Source: Lachnospiraceae bacterium (GTDB taxonomy: Bacteria > Bacillota > Clostridia > Lachnospirales > Lachnospiraceae). From it: 64,000 bases of DNA. The notes beneath the pieces were generated by a model. That model saw nothing but the letters and a program-made list of their open reading frames with translations. It had not been told where the DNA came from and ran no database searches. Below, one piece after another: positions 36,490-45,987 of this stretch. The number at the start of each line of letters is the position of its first letter. Position 1 is the first letter of the stretch. The stretch is from the NCBI GenBank assembly GCA_022793065.1, contig JAAWCE010000054.1, forward strand, positions 21,037 to 85,036. Direction: 5' to 3'. A program made the position numbers and the translations under genes.

Positions 36490-38339
36490 TGGCAGATAAA
36501 GAATTAAATCTATGGATTGAGCGTTTTAGCAGGGACATAGGTTATAAATCATCTGTTATTGTTTTTGGAAATACTGCTGATATCATGCTTAATCCAAAAA
36601 ATTCTGGAAAATATGATTCTGTAATCGGTACACTTATTTCATATATACGAGACAAGGGATTTAAGCAGGTCATTAAGTGGGATCGTGTAGAAGGAATAGA
36701 TTATAGTGTGTCAGATGAAATTGCAGAAGTAGCGATTCAAAGCGCTCAAGAGAGTGGAGATGATGATTATGATTTGGGCGATTTTGATGTAAGCGATAGT
36801 ACAAATAAACATGGTAATTGCTACAAATCTCCGGACGAATTCTTTCCTTACATGTTAAAAGTTATGAAGAATTGTCATAATACTACAGCATTTGTACTTG
36901 ATTATTCTGATTACATATTTGGAAATGCTAATTCATTATCAGAAAAGGAGAGAGAATATCTTGCAATTTTAGGGAAGACTCTTGAAGCAAGTCAATCATA
37001 CAATATGTTGGACAGTGGTTTTGCAGATATAGGAAACGTAGTAGTTATTGCTGCACACAATAATGCATTGATTCCTCCAGCATATTATTTGAATAATTCT
37101 ATGGTGAGTTCTGTAAGCGTACCGATGCCTGGTCATACAGAGAGAGAACATTTTATTGATACAAATAGAGCTTGCCTTAATATTACTCAGGATATTGTTT
37201 CAGATAAAACAGCGAAAGACGATCTTATCGATGCATTGGATGGTTTCTCGCTCAAGGACATTGCGCAGATGATGAAGTTATCACGTCAAATGAGTGAAAA
37301 GATGTCATTTGAGAAACTTATAAATCTCTTTAAGTATGGCGAGAAGGTAAGTCCTTGGGAGGAATTGTCTAAGGATAAGATTCAGAGAATAGAAGAAGAA
37401 CTTGGTAAGAGAGTTAAGGGGCAAGATGCCGCAATCTCTAAGGTTAAAGATGTCATTATTCGAGCATACACAGGATTTTCAGGTCTGCAACACTCTTCAA
37501 AACAAAGAAAGCCAAAGGGAACTTTGTTTTTTGTTGGCCCCACCGGTGTTGGTAAGACAGAACTAGCAAAGTCTTTGGCTGGTTTTGTGTTTGGTGATGA
37601 AAATGCATGTATTCGATTTGATATGTCCGAATACAACCATGAGCATAGTGATCAGAGACTTGTCGGAGCACCTCCCGGATATGTAGGATATGAAGCTGGA
37701 GGTCAGCTGACAAATGCGGTAAAGGAAAAGCCTTTCTGTGTTTTGTTGTTTGATGAAATAGAAAAGGCACATGGAAGAATTCTTGATAAATTCTTGCAGA
37801 TATTAGAAGACGGTCGTCTTACAGACGGTAAAGGGGAAACAGTCTACTTTTCAGAAACGATTATTATTTTCACTTCTAATATCGGGGCAGCAGAGGTGGA
37901 TTCTGATATGAATCCTAAGGAAGTGAAGAAACAGTTTGTTGAAAAGGTTCAGAAGCATTTTATTGAGGAACTTGGAAGACCAGAATTGTTAAATCGTATC
38001 GGGGATAACATCGTTGCCTTTAACTTTATTGATGATCCAACAGTATTTACAAAGATTGCAAAGCTAAAGTTTAAGACAATTGAGGATTTTGTAGAAGAAA
38101 GATATGGAGCAAAGATTGCCTTTGAGAATGAAGATGAGATTTTTGCTTCTATTGGAAAGAAGGCAGGTAAACAAAATGGCGGTCGCGGCCTCCTGAATGT
38201 GATGGAAACAGTTATTATCAATCCACTATCAGAGTTTATTTTTGAACGTTCTGATATGTTGCGAAACAGACAGATTATAATTAAATCAATGTTTCCGGAT
38301 AAACCGGAATTGTGTAAATTTGATTTTGAATTAAAGTAG
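36489..38339 (+). CDS. ClpB/ClpA-like AAA+ ATPase with a degenerate first AAA domain
   Basis: The C-terminal half matches the second AAA+ module of Clp/Hsp100 proteins: Walker A GPTGVGKTE (about 349), the pore-loop region GAPPGYVGYEAGG, Walker B LLFDEIEKAH (about 418), sensor 1 TSNIG, Arg finger in GRPELLNRI, then the small C-terminal D2 domain. The N-terminal half (about 1-270) looks like an AAA fold that has lost its Walker A: VIVFGNTADIML, TAFVLDYSDY and VVVIAAHNNALIPP sit where A, B and sensor motifs would be. It may remodel a protein complex of this island. No Clp N-domain or protease-binding loop is seen. Confidence 0.82.
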   Translation: MADKELNLWIERFSRDIGYKSSVIVFGNTADIMLNPKNSGKYDSVIGTLISYIRDKGFKQVIKWDRVEGIDYSVSDEIAEVAIQSAQESGDDDYDLGDFDVSDSTNKHGNCYKSPDEFFPYMLKVMKNCHNTTAFVLDYSDYIFGNANSLSEKEREYLAILGKTLEASQSYNMLDSGFADIGNVVVIAAHNNALIPPAYYLNNSMVSSVSVPMPGHTEREHFIDTNRACLNITQDIVSDKTAKDDLIDALDGFSLKDIAQMMKLSRQMSEKMSFEKLINLFKYGEKVSPWEELSKDKIQRIEEELGKRVKGQDAAISKVKDVIIRAYTGFSGLQHSSKQRKPKGTLFFVGPTGVGKTELAKSLAGFVFGDENACIRFDMSEYNHEHSDQRLVGAPPGYVGYEAGGQLTNAVKEKPFCVLLFDEIEKAHGRILDKFLQILEDGRLTDGKGETVYFSETIIIFTSNIGAAEVDSDMNPKEVKKQFVEKVQKHFIEELGRPELLNRIGDNIVAFNFIDDPTVFTKIAKLKFKTIEDFVEERYGAKIAFENEDEIFASIGKKAGKQNGGRGLLNVMETVIINPLSEFIFERSDMLRNRQIIIKSMFPDKPELCKFDFELK

Positions 38340-38347
38340 GTGATACA

Positions 38348-38914
38348 ATGGCTTATCTAAATCTTGCGTCTATTAGATTGTGTACGGAGTCTGAAGGACC
38401 AGGAAGAAGACTTGCTATTTGGGTTCAAGGGTGTGAAAGAAGATGTCCAGGATGCTGTAATCCAGATATGCAGGAAATTAGAAAAAAAATAATAGTGGAT
38501 ACAAAAGATTTGATTGAGCTTATTCAACAGTCTATGTCTGCAGAAAAAATCGAGGGATTATCTTTTATAGGTGGTGAACCTATGCTGCAGGCTGAAGGAC
38601 TAGGTGAGATTGCTGTGTGGGCGCACTCTGTTGGGCTTACAGTGCTTGTATTTACGGGTTATTTGTATGATGAATTACAAGCTATGAATAACGAAAGTAT
38701 TAATAAGCTGCTTGTGGATACAGACTTACTTGTAGATGGATCATTTATTCAGGAAGAGTATGATACGGAACGAGATTGGATAGGATCAAAAAACCAGAAG
38801 GTTCATTTCTTAAGTGGTGCTTATAAGCCAGGGGTAGAATATGAAAAACAAGAACATCAGATGGAAGTTCTGATATCAGAAAAAGAGATTCTGGTAAATG
38901 GATGGCCATATTGA
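38348..38914 (+). CDS. Radical-SAM activating-enzyme-like protein (4Fe-4S single-cluster domain)
   Basis: A 188-residue protein with VQGCERRCPGCCNP: Cys29, Cys33 and Cys36 form the CxxxCxxC motif that binds the SAM-cleaving cluster. GGEP follows at about residue 75 (FIGGEPML), as in NrdG and PflA activases. No glycyl-radical enzyme is encoded nearby, so its target is not the usual one. It may modify a protein or nucleotide of the island. It lacks the features I would expect of prokaryotic viperins (length, CNYxCxxCF). GGTGATACA precedes the ATG, 8 bases after the AAA+ gene. Confidence 0.82.
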   Translation: MAYLNLASIRLCTESEGPGRRLAIWVQGCERRCPGCCNPDMQEIRKKIIVDTKDLIELIQQSMSAEKIEGLSFIGGEPMLQAEGLGEIAVWAHSVGLTVLVFTGYLYDELQAMNNESINKLLVDTDLLVDGSFIQEEYDTERDWIGSKNQKVHFLSGAYKPGVEYEKQEHQMEVLISEKEILVNGWPY

Positions 38915-38959
38915 TTTATATTCGTGTGAGTTTATGATTAAGGCGTGTAAAAGAGGAAG

Positions 38960-40039
38960 GTGAGTACTATTACAATTCTTGGTCTGAATAACAATTTTTA
39001 TGGTTCGTATAGTTCTAATCAGGTTTTTTTTGATGAATTAATGGAAGCATTTATATGTTGTGGTGTACGAGTAGTTACTGCTTCCTCGCTTGAAGAGGCT
39101 ATGTACCATTATGAAACGGAGGATATCAGTTTTTCAATCAGTTTTAGTAAATATAAGTATTTTCTGAATGGTATACCCCTATACGAAATATATCGTAAGA
39201 TGAATTACCAGTGGGTTTCAGATAATCCATTGAAAATGAATTTAGATGTAAACAGTAAGTGGATGAAGTATATATTTATTGACCATGAATATCCCCTAAT
39301 GCTTGACCATGATTCCCCCAATGGATATATGTTTCGACCTCTGGGATTTTTAGAAAAAAATCTGATGGAAAGTAAAGAAAAGAATGGAAGGGTTATTATT
39401 CCTTGTAAGATTAGAAATCTGAATGACATATATAAGAAGATTAATGAGTCTGATGAGTCCTTTCTTATGAAAAAATTTCTTGATCAGTATGATAGAGATT
39501 CATCATATATTAAGTCGTTTTCTTGTTTCGTTGAACATGAAAATATTGGTAATAAGGAGGCTGTATTTCGATTAACAAATGAGTATACTCGTGTAGAAAA
39601 ACGAATATGGGCAATAGAACATGTTTATGAATTACCTGTGGATGTATTGAGTGATGATTGTGGAAACAGCATCAAAAATCCTAACGTTAGTTTCCGGCCT
39701 ACAGTAGGGTATGAAGAGATACGGGCAGTGATGAATTCTTATTCTTTTGTTATTAACGTGGATCCCAATTATCACTCTTGTATACATGATAGATTTATCA
39801 AAGCGGTCAGTTCAGGAAGTATTTGTATTACAAATAAAAATGAGTTGACTGCGAGGATAACTCCTTATACATATATGTTTAGTGAAGAAAATAGCATAAT
39901 GAATGCAATCAATCTTGCTGAAAAGGAGTCTGCGTATTTGGTTTTACGAAAAGCAATTTTATCATATTCATGGGAAAAGAGTGCAAAAATGATATTAGAA
40001 GACTTTGAAGGGGTGACTGTAAATGAGATACCAAATTAG
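38960..40039 (+). CDS. Glycosyltransferase-like protein (GT-B, CgeB/Glyco_trans_1_2 type)
   Basis: The C-terminal region VNVDPNYHSCIHDRFIKAVSSG resembles the nucleotide-sugar-binding half of CgeB/YkvP-type glycosyltransferases (quoted as a location near residues 262-282). The following SICITNKN and a helix with KESAYLVLRKAI complete that lobe. The N-terminal half is an alpha/beta domain starting ITILGLNNNFYGSY. Start is GTG 38960 with AGAGGAAGG just upstream. First gene of the island's second module, 45 bases after the radical SAM gene. Donor and acceptor are unknown. Confidence 0.65.
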   Translation: MSTITILGLNNNFYGSYSSNQVFFDELMEAFICCGVRVVTASSLEEAMYHYETEDISFSISFSKYKYFLNGIPLYEIYRKMNYQWVSDNPLKMNLDVNSKWMKYIFIDHEYPLMLDHDSPNGYMFRPLGFLEKNLMESKEKNGRVIIPCKIRNLNDIYKKINESDESFLMKKFLDQYDRDSSYIKSFSCFVEHENIGNKEAVFRLTNEYTRVEKRIWAIEHVYELPVDVLSDDCGNSIKNPNVSFRPTVGYEEIRAVMNSYSFVINVDPNYHSCIHDRFIKAVSSGSICITNKNELTARITPYTYMFSEENSIMNAINLAEKESAYLVLRKAILSYSWEKSAKMILEDFEGVTVNEIPN

Positions 40040-41987
40040 GTACGCAAATGCGCTGCAGATGATTTATGATAGAGATCCTTCTTGGAAAGAGTTGGCGATT
40101 CATTTTGCTGAAAATGGTTACGATCCATTATATGTGCACAAGAATGGATACATAAGTTATGTTGTCACATTTCAGGATTTTTCCACGAGAACAATTCATA
40201 CTAGTCTCAATCGTGGGTTCATCAAAGCATATTCAGATAATATTCAAAGTGCGGATATTGAAAAGGCTTTTCTCGAAGATTTGGATGCAGAAAGAATCAT
40301 TTATCTTAAGGATGGGAAAGTAATATGTGAAGTTAATGCATTGATAGAATTATCACTTCAAAATTCCATTGCAAAGAATCTAATGGCATTGAGATACGTA
40401 AGAATATTCCATAGTGAACTGTCAGCATATCTGGAACAATATAGCAGCATATTGATTCTTGCTGAATATGATGTGTTCAGTTATTTACAAACACTTTTTG
40501 CAGAGAAGCATATGGTATATGCTGGGAGTATTGAACAAGCTGTGTCAATAGTAAAGGAACAAAACATAGATATATGTTTTGATTTCATGTTTAACAAGAA
40601 ATTTAGAATGATCTTGGCACCAGAAATCAAGAATGTGGTCGAGTTGTGTAAAGTAATAACACCGGCTGCATTGCGAAAACTTATTGATTTAACAGATCAA
40701 AGAGATGTTTCACTATTTTTTTATAAATTACCAAGATACCAGGATTTGTCTTGTTTACATGAACGAGAGGAAGATAACTTTCATAATCGAAAAACAATAG
40801 GGCAGTTGATTAGGGATAACACTTATTTGGATTTGTTTACAAGAGAAGAAAATGAAAAGAAATATCTCCGGGATAAGGAATTCCATGCATCACAACGATT
40901 AGATAATGGCTATTGTTTTGTAATGGATGAAGTTACTAGTCATAGTCATAATGTTCATAATGGAATAAGAAATAATGGCTGCGATGAATGTAAAGGCAGT
41001 ATTGCGAATTTTTACGGGCCATGTACGGCGTATGGCTTTTTGGTAGAGGATAAGTTGACGGTACCTGGAATAATACAACGTTATGCAATAGAAGCAGGTA
41101 AAAGGATTCGGACTCATAATAGAGCAGGAATTCATGGATTCAATGAATTAAATTCTATTATGGAAGCATTAATGGTTCCAGTCACCAATGGCGATATGCA
41201 TGTGTTTTTAGATGTTTTAGAAGATTTGCCATATGATAGTTATCCCCGGATTACATTTGTAAAAGATTGGTTTAATGAAGACAAAACGATGGAAGAAGTG
41301 CAGTTTTTGGACTTCCCAGGTCATTGTAATAGTGATGCAAACAAAATAATGGCACGGCATATATTTGAAGAATTGGTGAATAGACATCAGTGTGAAGGAG
41401 AAAAAACTGCTATTAGAAAACCACTTTTAACAGACTCATTTGATCCGCTTGAAAATATATCTATTACACATGCTTCTTTTGTGAAACAACGTCGAATACT
41501 TGATAAGTATTCCATTGATAAGGATAGAAATGGCGCCATAGGGGCGTTGGTCATTACAGGAAAAGAAGAATTGCGATTCGGCAAAGAACTTGTAAATGAT
41601 TGCTTGTTACAAAGTGATTTTCTTTATGTATTTTTTGTCAACACAAATGTGAAAAGTATAGATGAAAATAAAAAATTGTATGACTATGTATGTTCATTGG
41701 ATTCTGGAAAAGTGAAAGGGATTCCGTTGGAATATTTCTTTTATGTGGATCGTTATTGTGATGGGAAGGATAACAGATATGAATGTATGGAACAAGCATT
41801 GTTTACGCAAAGAGCATTTTTTAAATTGCTTAATGACGAATTATGTGTAAATATATACTTTTATCCTGAAGGAATTAGTGATGATTATTACAATGATATT
41901 TTAAAACCAGCTTCTTCTAAGCAGGATTGTAACCTAAGAATAATAAAGTGTAAGGAGCCGAAGATAAATGAATCATCTATGGTTTGA
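40023..41987 (+). CDS. Multidomain protein: CBS-like head, SGNH-like middle, degenerate nucleotidyltransferase-like tail
   Basis: Paralogue of the protein at 45988-47883. Residues about 15-60 (AIHFAENGYDPLYVHKNGYI) resemble half a CBS motif. The middle contains NFYGPCTAYGFLVEDKLTVPG, RAGIHGFNELNSI and DFPGHCNSDANKIM, a block order like SGNH hydrolases, with GPC where GDS would be (each block short and separate). The last 150 residues (GALVITGKEELRFGKELVN, then a DRYCDGKDN-like block) recall the citrate lyase ligase adenylyltransferase but lack its NxFTxGH site. All are weak, pattern-based assignments. The start overlaps the GT gene by 17 bases and the end overlaps the ParB-like gene by 20. 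Confidence 0.55.
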   Translation: MRYQIRYANALQMIYDRDPSWKELAIHFAENGYDPLYVHKNGYISYVVTFQDFSTRTIHTSLNRGFIKAYSDNIQSADIEKAFLEDLDAERIIYLKDGKVICEVNALIELSLQNSIAKNLMALRYVRIFHSELSAYLEQYSSILILAEYDVFSYLQTLFAEKHMVYAGSIEQAVSIVKEQNIDICFDFMFNKKFRMILAPEIKNVVELCKVITPAALRKLIDLTDQRDVSLFFYKLPRYQDLSCLHEREEDNFHNRKTIGQLIRDNTYLDLFTREENEKKYLRDKEFHASQRLDNGYCFVMDEVTSHSHNVHNGIRNNGCDECKGSIANFYGPCTAYGFLVEDKLTVPGIIQRYAIEAGKRIRTHNRAGIHGFNELNSIMEALMVPVTNGDMHVFLDVLEDLPYDSYPRITFVKDWFNEDKTMEEVQFLDFPGHCNSDANKIMARHIFEELVNRHQCEGEKTAIRKPLLTDSFDPLENISITHASFVKQRRILDKYSIDKDRNGAIGALVITGKEELRFGKELVNDCLLQSDFLYVFFVNTNVKSIDENKKLYDYVCSLDSGKVKGIPLEYFFYVDRYCDGKDNRYECMEQALFTQRAFFKLLNDELCVNIYFYPEGISDDYYNDILKPASSKQDCNLRIIKCKEPKINESSMV

Positions 41988-42798
41988 ACGTAAAAATAAC
42001 TATATTCATTTATATACAAAAAACCAGTTAGTTGAACGTGAATTATCTGAAATAGAAGCGATAGAAATAATGGTTACTTTACTAAGAGCTAATTATGAGA
42101 TTGTTTATCTTAGAGAAAAAAAGCCAAAATTATATGAGGCAAACCGATATAAAACTTTAGAAATTATAAAAAAAGAAAAATATGGATTAGTGATTAGTTT
42201 AATGGATCAAACTATTATGATGATTTTATTTGAAAAATATAGCATTCGATATGGTTTTGATTCCTTTGATGAGCAATGTAAAAGTATATATTCATTTTTA
42301 AATTATCATTATGGAAAAGGAAGTATAGATTATAAGGTTTTTTCACCTGCATATTTGGAACATATGCTTGGCGTGGACATTCCTCAAATCGAAAAGGTGG
42401 AATATACTACAGAAAAAATAATGGCATTGGCATTATATGAACGTGCCGGATTATCAATTCCTGCAAAAGTAAGGATTAGTGAACATTCTTTATATAAGCA
42501 GCTGCAACAAGGTTATATTGATGATGGTTATAAATCTACAAATCATTTTTTTGAGAATAATGCGGAACGAATGCATAACGTGATGAAAGAAATAAAGGAG
42601 TCCGCGAAGATTTATCCGGTTGTAGTTTATGGAAATGAGGATGTTGTGAGAGATGGAACCCATAGACTTGCATGTTTATATTACTTGTATGGGAATATTG
42701 ATGTTCCGGTAATAAGAGTGTATGTTGCAAAGCCATATTATTCATACACTATGTATAGGGCGGCGATGAATCATATAGAAATGGAAGTGATTAAATGA
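41968..42798 (+). CDS. ParB/sulfiredoxin-fold protein
   Basis: A 276-residue protein whose C-terminal part has VVYGNEDVVRDGTHRLACLY, the DGxHR motif of the ParB/SerK/sulfiredoxin superfamily (one 20-residue block near residue 213). Several members, such as the free-serine kinase SerK, use this fold for small-molecule phosphotransfer, so the protein need not bind DNA. The N-terminal half is helical and unfamiliar. Its position between the SGNH-like and PP-loop genes, with overlaps on both sides (20 bases and ATGA), favours an enzyme of the same pathway. Confidence 0.6.
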   Translation: MNHLWFERKNNYIHLYTKNQLVERELSEIEAIEIMVTLLRANYEIVYLREKKPKLYEANRYKTLEIIKKEKYGLVISLMDQTIMMILFEKYSIRYGFDSFDEQCKSIYSFLNYHYGKGSIDYKVFSPAYLEHMLGVDIPQIEKVEYTTEKIMALALYERAGLSIPAKVRISEHSLYKQLQQGYIDDGYKSTNHFFENNAERMHNVMKEIKESAKIYPVVVYGNEDVVRDGTHRLACLYYLYGNIDVPVIRVYVAKPYYSYTMYRAAMNHIEMEVIK

Positions 42799-44558
42799 TA
42801 TTAGAAGGAAAAAGAATATTGGTTCAGTATTCTGGAGGGAAAGACAGTACGGCGTGCATGATTAAGCTGCTTGAAGAAGAGGCTTATGTTGAAGCTGTGC
42901 ATTTTGTTCACAAATACGGATATGATTTGCCAACAATAGAAGCAAAAAGAATGTGTTGTGAATATGAAGTAAAAATCCATATTATTGATATTACGAAACA
43001 AATTGATGAGTTATTTTTATCAGGGTTTGATCAGCGGCCTTGTAGATTTTGTAAAGGAATCATGGATAACATTACTGTTGAATTGGCTGTTCAGAACAAT
43101 TTTGAATACATATGCGTCGGAGATACAGCCAGTGACACTGCTTTAGTTGAAAGACTTAAAGTGTACGACAAGGAAAATTTGGTAATAAATAGGTATTTTA
43201 ATAAAGCGGTGGAATTACCTGAAAATATATCTGTTATACGACCGTTGATAACTTATGATAATGATGCTGTTTTTGAGTTTTTACATAAACATTCAGTAGA
43301 AGTCAAAAGAAATAATGATACTGGTGATAAATATTTTGAATATTCGCGGGAAGGTTGTCCATTACAATTCAAAGATTATGGAGTGAGATATTCAAAAGAG
43401 TTAATGGAAAAACTAAAAACTGCAAATACTTTATGTTCTGAGTTTGCGACAAAACAAGGAATAAAGGCATCAATACATATGCCTAGTGAGATGATTGTTA
43501 CCATACCGAAGGGACATGAGGAACAGTGCAGACAGTATTTGATTGATAAAGGCATTGAATTAACAAAAAAGTACAGAATACAGAGTATCTGCAAGCGATA
43601 TCTTTTTTCTGTAGAAATCTATGCAGAATTATTTGATGAAGATAAAATTGTAAATTTGTTTTCAAGATTTATGGAAAGAATTACTGAATCCGTAAAATCT
43701 GTTCATATGGAAAATCATGCGTTGGCTATGAGGTCTGATAATGCTGAGATTCATGCCAGACTTCTTGAAAATGAATTAAAGATGGTCGGGGATATTTGTT
43801 CGCTCCGGTGTCTGAATCAAGAGATGCTGGATTCATTGTTTGTAGAATTATTTCATACATACAATTTCAGAATAGTGTATGTGGATGATTGTGTTCAAAT
43901 AAAAGATACAAACATCATACAAAGTGTACCCAATTGTAGGTGTATATCTGGAAATAATTCATCTGAGAAAATAATTAGAAGCAGCACAATTGATAATATA
44001 AACCATGAGGATATTACTTATTTGGCTGCTAATAGAATCTATACGGCTATTGACTTAAGAAATGAAAAAAAATGTGATGAAGATCTTGTCCGGAGACTTG
44101 CTGCAAAAGGAATAGAATACAGGCATGTTCCGTTTATTGGAAATAATTCTTTTAGCAAAGAGAAGCAGCCGGATTTATCAAAGAAGACGATTGGAAGCTA
44201 CATGTCACTATTGGTCGAATATGAGAATCTTAAGGAAATATTTGAAGCAATATCAGAAAATGATGGCGGCGTGATGATTTTTTGTAAGTATGGACGGGAT
44301 CGAACAGGGATAATCTCAATGATTCTAAATTTATTAGTGAATAGATCAAGAGAACACATAGTGCTGGATTATGTTGCAAGTGATTTGTTTTTGAATTCGA
44401 GTCAATATGAAGACCGAATATATGAGTATTCTTCTAATGTACCGTTAGGTTTTATGATTGATTTCCTGGAAAAGTATCAATCTGCGTATCATTATCTCAG
44501 ACTGATTGGTGTTAGCGAAAGAAACATAAAAAGAATAATAGATAAAATGGGAGAATAA
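42795..44558 (+). CDS. PP-loop ATPase fused to a tyrosine-phosphatase-like domain
   Basis: N-terminal residues 1-210 are a PP-loop (adenine-nucleotide alpha hydrolase) domain: QYSGGKDSTAC (SGGKDST at 13-19), a CRFCKG pair near 77-81 and EGCPLQF near 190. These enzymes adenylate a substrate for thiolation, amidation or similar chemistry (tRNA sulfurtransferases, QueC, LarE). Residues about 390-587 match the Y_phosphatase3 type: IIRSSTIDN, AIDLRNEKK and the P-loop CKYGRDRTG (about 496) with catalytic Cys and Arg. The middle third is unassigned. I know no characterised protein with this fusion. It starts inside the ATGA overlap with the ParB-like gene. Confidence 0.75.
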   Translation: MILEGKRILVQYSGGKDSTACMIKLLEEEAYVEAVHFVHKYGYDLPTIEAKRMCCEYEVKIHIIDITKQIDELFLSGFDQRPCRFCKGIMDNITVELAVQNNFEYICVGDTASDTALVERLKVYDKENLVINRYFNKAVELPENISVIRPLITYDNDAVFEFLHKHSVEVKRNNDTGDKYFEYSREGCPLQFKDYGVRYSKELMEKLKTANTLCSEFATKQGIKASIHMPSEMIVTIPKGHEEQCRQYLIDKGIELTKKYRIQSICKRYLFSVEIYAELFDEDKIVNLFSRFMERITESVKSVHMENHALAMRSDNAEIHARLLENELKMVGDICSLRCLNQEMLDSLFVELFHTYNFRIVYVDDCVQIKDTNIIQSVPNCRCISGNNSSEKIIRSSTIDNINHEDITYLAANRIYTAIDLRNEKKCDEDLVRRLAAKGIEYRHVPFIGNNSFSKEKQPDLSKKTIGSYMSLLVEYENLKEIFEAISENDGGVMIFCKYGRDRTGIISMILNLLVNRSREHIVLDYVASDLFLNSSQYEDRIYEYSSNVPLGFMIDFLEKYQSAYHYLRLIGVSERNIKRIIDKMGE

Positions 44559-44561
44559 TGA

Positions 44562-45983
44562 ATGGAAAGTTTGGTAATTGATAGTCATATTATTGAGAGA
44601 TTATCTGATGATGAAAAAGTATTGTTAGCATCTTTATATGAGGAGAAGAAGCTTTATGAGAAAGAGAACAATCCTGTATTCTCTGTGTTGATTACTGAGA
44701 CTGTTCCTACAGAAAGCCAGAAGTTTAGTTTGATATATGTTATTAGTGAAGATTGCTCTGTGACGGAATCAAATGTGCTTAGAAGATTGGAAGGTGAAAA
44801 TGCTATAAAAGAAGCGCTGCAATATGCTGCGTTAGATTATAGAAACAGGAAAAAAAATGTATTGTTATACCTGGGAAAGTTTCCAGGTTATGGATTTGAT
44901 ATTGATGGAGGGAGTATTCTGGCAAGGCAGCTTATTAATTCACTGAAAGTTAGATGCAATTTAACAGTATGCTTCATAAGAAAAAATGAAGAGACATTTA
45001 CTGACGAACAAGTATGTAAGGTGAGATATGTGACATATAAGGATCCTTGGAATAATAAGTTTGTCCGTAGGCTTGAGAATTTAGATACTAATTATGAAGC
45101 ACTCAGGGATTTTGAGAAGTATGATATTATATTAGCCGGTCATATAAGTAAGTTCTTCGGAATGAAGGAAGCAGGTAAAGATTTCTGGAAGAAAGCTATT
45201 ATTTTTCCCATGTTTTGTACTTCATCATACGAGAGAGCAGGGGAGACGGTTCCTGGAGAATATACTGAACAGGAAAAAATTGTAATTGATAATGTTGAGA
45301 GAATCATAACTCCATCTAATGACGAAAAGATTGATTTGATAAATGATTATCAGTGCGGTGAATCAAAAATTTCGGTGATAAATAGAGGTATTTCTCCACT
45401 AATTCAATATAAAAAGAGGAATGTAAACAGAAAAAGCGTAATTAAGCTTATTTGTATCGGCACGATAAAAAAACAAAAGAATACAAAGTTGACATTGGAA
45501 TTACTTCAACAATTGATGAAGAGTGATTTTAGATTTGAATTGCATTTGGTTGCTACAATTCAAGATAAAGAATACTATGAAGAATTCTGTAAGCTTGTGG
45601 AAGATAAGGGACTTTCTGAATATGTTAAGTATCACATTTCTATTCCTCAGGAGGAATTGGCAGAACTGTTAGATGCAATGGATATAAATGTTTCAATGTC
45701 TTCGTGGGAAACTTTTGGCAGAGGTATATTTGAAGGAGCAAGTGCCGGTTTACCTACGATTGCGTTTGATATGTTAAAAACGGTAAGGGAGCTGTCTGGT
45801 AACAATGAAGGATTTTATTTTGCACATTCGTTATCGGAAATGTCAGAAATGATAATCAGACTTATGCAAGATACAGACAAGTACCAAGAGATGTCAGCTG
45901 CTTTATCCGTTATTTCCAGGAAGCTTTCTTATAAGAATGAGCAGAATTTGTTAATGCAATCAATTTTTTCTTTGGGAGAGTGA
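44562..45983 (+). CDS. Glycosyltransferase family 4 protein
   Basis: The C-terminal half is a classic GT4 lobe: IKLICIGTIKKQKN (start of the nucleotide-binding domain), HLVATIQDK, VSMSSWETFGRGIFEGASAG with the conserved E-x7-E region (EGASAGLPTIAF). A middle segment KYDIILAGHISKFFG belongs to the acceptor lobe. The first 100 residues are an unusual N-terminal extension. It should transfer a sugar from a nucleotide donor. It starts 3 bases after the PP-loop gene and ends 4 bases before the second SGNH-like paralogue. Confidence 0.82.
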   Translation: MESLVIDSHIIERLSDDEKVLLASLYEEKKLYEKENNPVFSVLITETVPTESQKFSLIYVISEDCSVTESNVLRRLEGENAIKEALQYAALDYRNRKKNVLLYLGKFPGYGFDIDGGSILARQLINSLKVRCNLTVCFIRKNEETFTDEQVCKVRYVTYKDPWNNKFVRRLENLDTNYEALRDFEKYDIILAGHISKFFGMKEAGKDFWKKAIIFPMFCTSSYERAGETVPGEYTEQEKIVIDNVERIITPSNDEKIDLINDYQCGESKISVINRGISPLIQYKKRNVNRKSVIKLICIGTIKKQKNTKLTLELLQQLMKSDFRFELHLVATIQDKEYYEEFCKLVEDKGLSEYVKYHISIPQEELAELLDAMDINVSMSSWETFGRGIFEGASAGLPTIAFDMLKTVRELSGNNEGFYFAHSLSEMSEMIIRLMQDTDKYQEMSAALSVISRKLSYKNEQNLLMQSIFSLGE

Positions 45984-45987
45984 TGTT

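Noticed and set aside
38348..38914. Prokaryotic viperin
   Set aside because: At 188 residues it is too short, and its CxxxCxxC context and GGEP match activating enzymes rather than viperins.
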